6,937 bases of DNA from Candidatus Cloacimonadota bacterium. GTDB lineage: Bacteria; Cloacimonadota; Cloacimonadia; Cloacimonadales; TCS61. The position numbers and the translations under genes were made by a program. Position 1 is the stretch's first letter. Each line of letters opens with the position of its first letter. Where the stretch lies: the NCBI GenBank assembly GCA_027064945.1, contig JAMOPB010000439.1:1-6937 (forward strand), given 5' to 3'. Below are positions 6,162 to 6,937 of the stretch, in pieces. The notes under the pieces are model-generated. The model was not told where the DNA came from, ran no database searches, and saw only the letters and a list, made by a program, of their open reading frames with translations.

Positions 6162-6240
6162 AAAAAGAATTCATGCATGATAATTTATATTAAGCACAAT
6201 ATTAGGTAAAAAAATTATAGTATAAAAAATAGGAGTTAGT

Positions 6241-6714
6241 ATGGGAAGCCAACAAGTACTATTAATAGTATTATCAATTGTGATAGTTGGAGTATCAATA
6301 GCTGGTGGTCTAATAATGTTTCAAAGGCAAAAAGAAGCATTTGAAAGCCATCAAGCAAAAAGTTTATTATTAGAAGCAGGACAAGCTATGTATAGGATCT
6401 GCATCACACCAAAAGATTTAGGTGGCTTTGATGGAAATATACGACAAATGAAAGAACAAAAAACTTATGTTCGCTCATTTTTACCACCAATTGATGAGAA
6501 TTTGCAAGATAAAGTAATAATCAACCGAACATATGTAAATGGCTATAGACTCATCTTATTTGGTTATTATAGAAAGATTGCAATAGGTATAAGATTCAAG
6601 AAATCAAGAAAACAATATTGGGTATTAGTTCATTGCGATACCGGAGATATAGAGATAAAGAACGAACGTCCTCGTAGTAGGGATTTTAAAAGACCTAGCA
6701 AAAAGATAAAATAA
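6241..6714 (+). CDS. Single-pass membrane protein of unknown function, possibly pilin-like
   Basis: Encodes 157 residues; I do not recognise a named family. The N-terminus MGSQQ leads straight into one strongly hydrophobic helix (about 6-27, VLLIVLSIVIVGVSIAGGLI), followed by a charged, probably helical segment (28-50) and a mixed C-terminal part with several beta-prone stretches (for example YRLILFGYYRKIAIGIRF). The tail is very basic (RPRSRDFKRPSKKIK). The short start before the helix, and the segment YRICITPKDLGGFDG after it, recall pilin-like hypothetical proteins that I remember from FCB-group bacteria with MGxQQxLLIVLG starts and a GG-rich motif. This is memory, not a search. If processed after G2 like a class III pilin, the usual Glu at +5 would be missing. 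AGGAG lies 5 nt upstream. It is divergent from rimP and followed by a probable terminator, so it seems to be transcribed alone. Confidence 0.75.
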   Translation: MGSQQVLLIVLSIVIVGVSIAGGLIMFQRQKEAFESHQAKSLLLEAGQAMYRICITPKDLGGFDGNIRQMKEQKTYVRSFLPPIDENLQDKVIINRTYVNGYRLILFGYYRKIAIGIRFKKSRKQYWVLVHCDTGDIEIKNERPRSRDFKRPSKKIK

Positions 6715-6777
6715 ATTTCATTTATGAACATCTTTGTATGAAAATTTAACACACAATATCTTTTATGGTAAATATTT

Positions 6778-6815
6778 CCAAAAATCGGTATTTTACTGGT
6801 TTATCTTTTTTTTTT
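6778..6815 (+). terminator. Probable weak intrinsic terminator after the membrane-protein gene
   Basis: Within 6778-6799, CCA and AAAAT pair with ATTTT and TGG around a CGGT loop, with a 2-nt bulge. A T-rich tract follows, ending in ten Ts (6806-6815). The stem is short and AT-rich, but its position between two genes and the long T run fit a terminator. Confidence 0.45.
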
Positions 6816-6848
6816 GCGTGAAAATAACATTAGATTGGAGAATATAAA

Positions 6849-6937
6849 ATGAATTATCGAGTTGGTGTAGCTCAATTTGAACCGAAATTTTTAGATGTAG
6901 AGAAGAATCTACAAGCAATGGAGAATTTATTATATGG
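6849..6937 (+). CDS. Carbon-nitrogen hydrolase (nitrilase superfamily), N-terminal fragment cut by the window edge
   Basis: The first 29 complete codons give MNYRVGVAQFEPKFLDVEKN and onward, matching the usual nitrilase-superfamily N-terminus (first beta strand, then AQFxPxxxDVexNL). Members hydrolyse or form non-peptide C-N bonds, such as amidases, N-carbamoyl hydrolases and the glutaminase domain of NAD synthetase. The catalytic Glu-Lys-Cys residues lie beyond the window, so the substrate cannot be stated. GGAG (6837-6840) sits 8 nt upstream of the ATG. The gene follows the membrane protein in the same direction, separated by a probable terminator. Confidence 0.75.
   Translation, partial: MNYRVGVAQFEPKFLDVEKNLQAMENLLY

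Larger units (their letters stand above)
5868..6240. other. Divergent intergenic region and rimP operon leader
   Basis: These 373 bases separate rimP (leftward) from the membrane-protein gene (rightward). They are very AT-rich except for a GC-richer island at about 5933-5972. They hold two strong hairpins (5895-5919 and 5923-5954, annotated separately), a possible minus-strand -10 box at 5993-5998, an inverted repeat at 6137-6161, and the ribosome binding site of the rightward gene (AGGAG at 6231-6235). I see no tRNA, no open frame with a ribosome binding site, and no convincing sigma-70 -35/-10 pair with standard spacing on either strand. Confidence 0.7.

Noticed and set aside
5880..6240. 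An initiator tRNA (metY-like) upstream of rimP, as in E. coli
   Set aside because: I looked for a cloverleaf with a T-loop GTTCRA and a CAT anticodon on both strands; the region is too AT-rich and the hairpins do not form one.
6715..6777. A small gene between the membrane protein and the terminator
   Set aside because: Only very short frames without ribosome binding sites are present.

Overview
This window is an AT-rich (by eye roughly one-third G+C) stretch of bacterial chromosome. It is dominated by one leftward (minus-strand) operon for translation and transcription housekeeping: rimP - nusA - ylxR - ylxQ - infB - rbfA - nrnA-like DHH phosphoesterase, the last gene running off the left edge. 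On the right, two genes run rightward: a short single-pass membrane protein of unknown function, and the first 30 codons of a probable carbon-nitrogen hydrolase (nitrilase family) cut by the right edge. No mobile element, CRISPR array, tRNA or rRNA was seen.

Organism: the order rimP-nusA-ylxR-ylxQ-infB-rbfA-DHH is shared by Firmicutes, Thermotogae and several other deep bacterial phyla. From memory, Bacteroidetes usually lack ylxR/ylxQ here. The small membrane protein starts with MGSQQVLLIVLS, which resembles short pilin-like proteins I recall from FCB-group relatives such as Cloacimonadota, Marinimicrobia and Calditrichota. A Cloacimonadota-like or related candidate-phylum bacterium is my best guess, at low confidence. 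Shine-Dalgarno sites of the AGGAG/GGAGG type precede most genes.

Layout: 1-716 DHH phosphoesterase (3' part missing); 709-1068 rbfA; 1069-1133 a short spacer with a hairpin and U-rich tract; 1134-3578 infB (GTG start); 3592-3918 ylxQ; 3885-4112 ylxR; 4118-5350 nusA; 5388-5867 rimP; 5868-6240 a divergent intergenic region with two strong hairpins whose U tracts face each other; 6241-6714 the membrane protein; 6715-6848 a spacer with a probable weak terminator; 6849 to the right edge the CN hydrolase. Genes in the operon overlap or lie at most 65 bases apart, which implies one transcript and translational coupling.

How they fit together: RimP and RbfA mature the 30S subunit, IF-2 brings initiator tRNA to it, NusA controls RNA polymerase pausing and termination, YlxR and YlxQ are small RNA-binding proteins of this locus, and the DHH enzyme degrades very short RNAs and/or pAp. 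The most interesting non-coding feature is a terminator-like hairpin between a possible promoter and rimP. It could be a transcription attenuator controlling the operon, plausibly sensed by NusA itself. I did not find a new defence or biosynthetic system; the coding content is mostly conventional.
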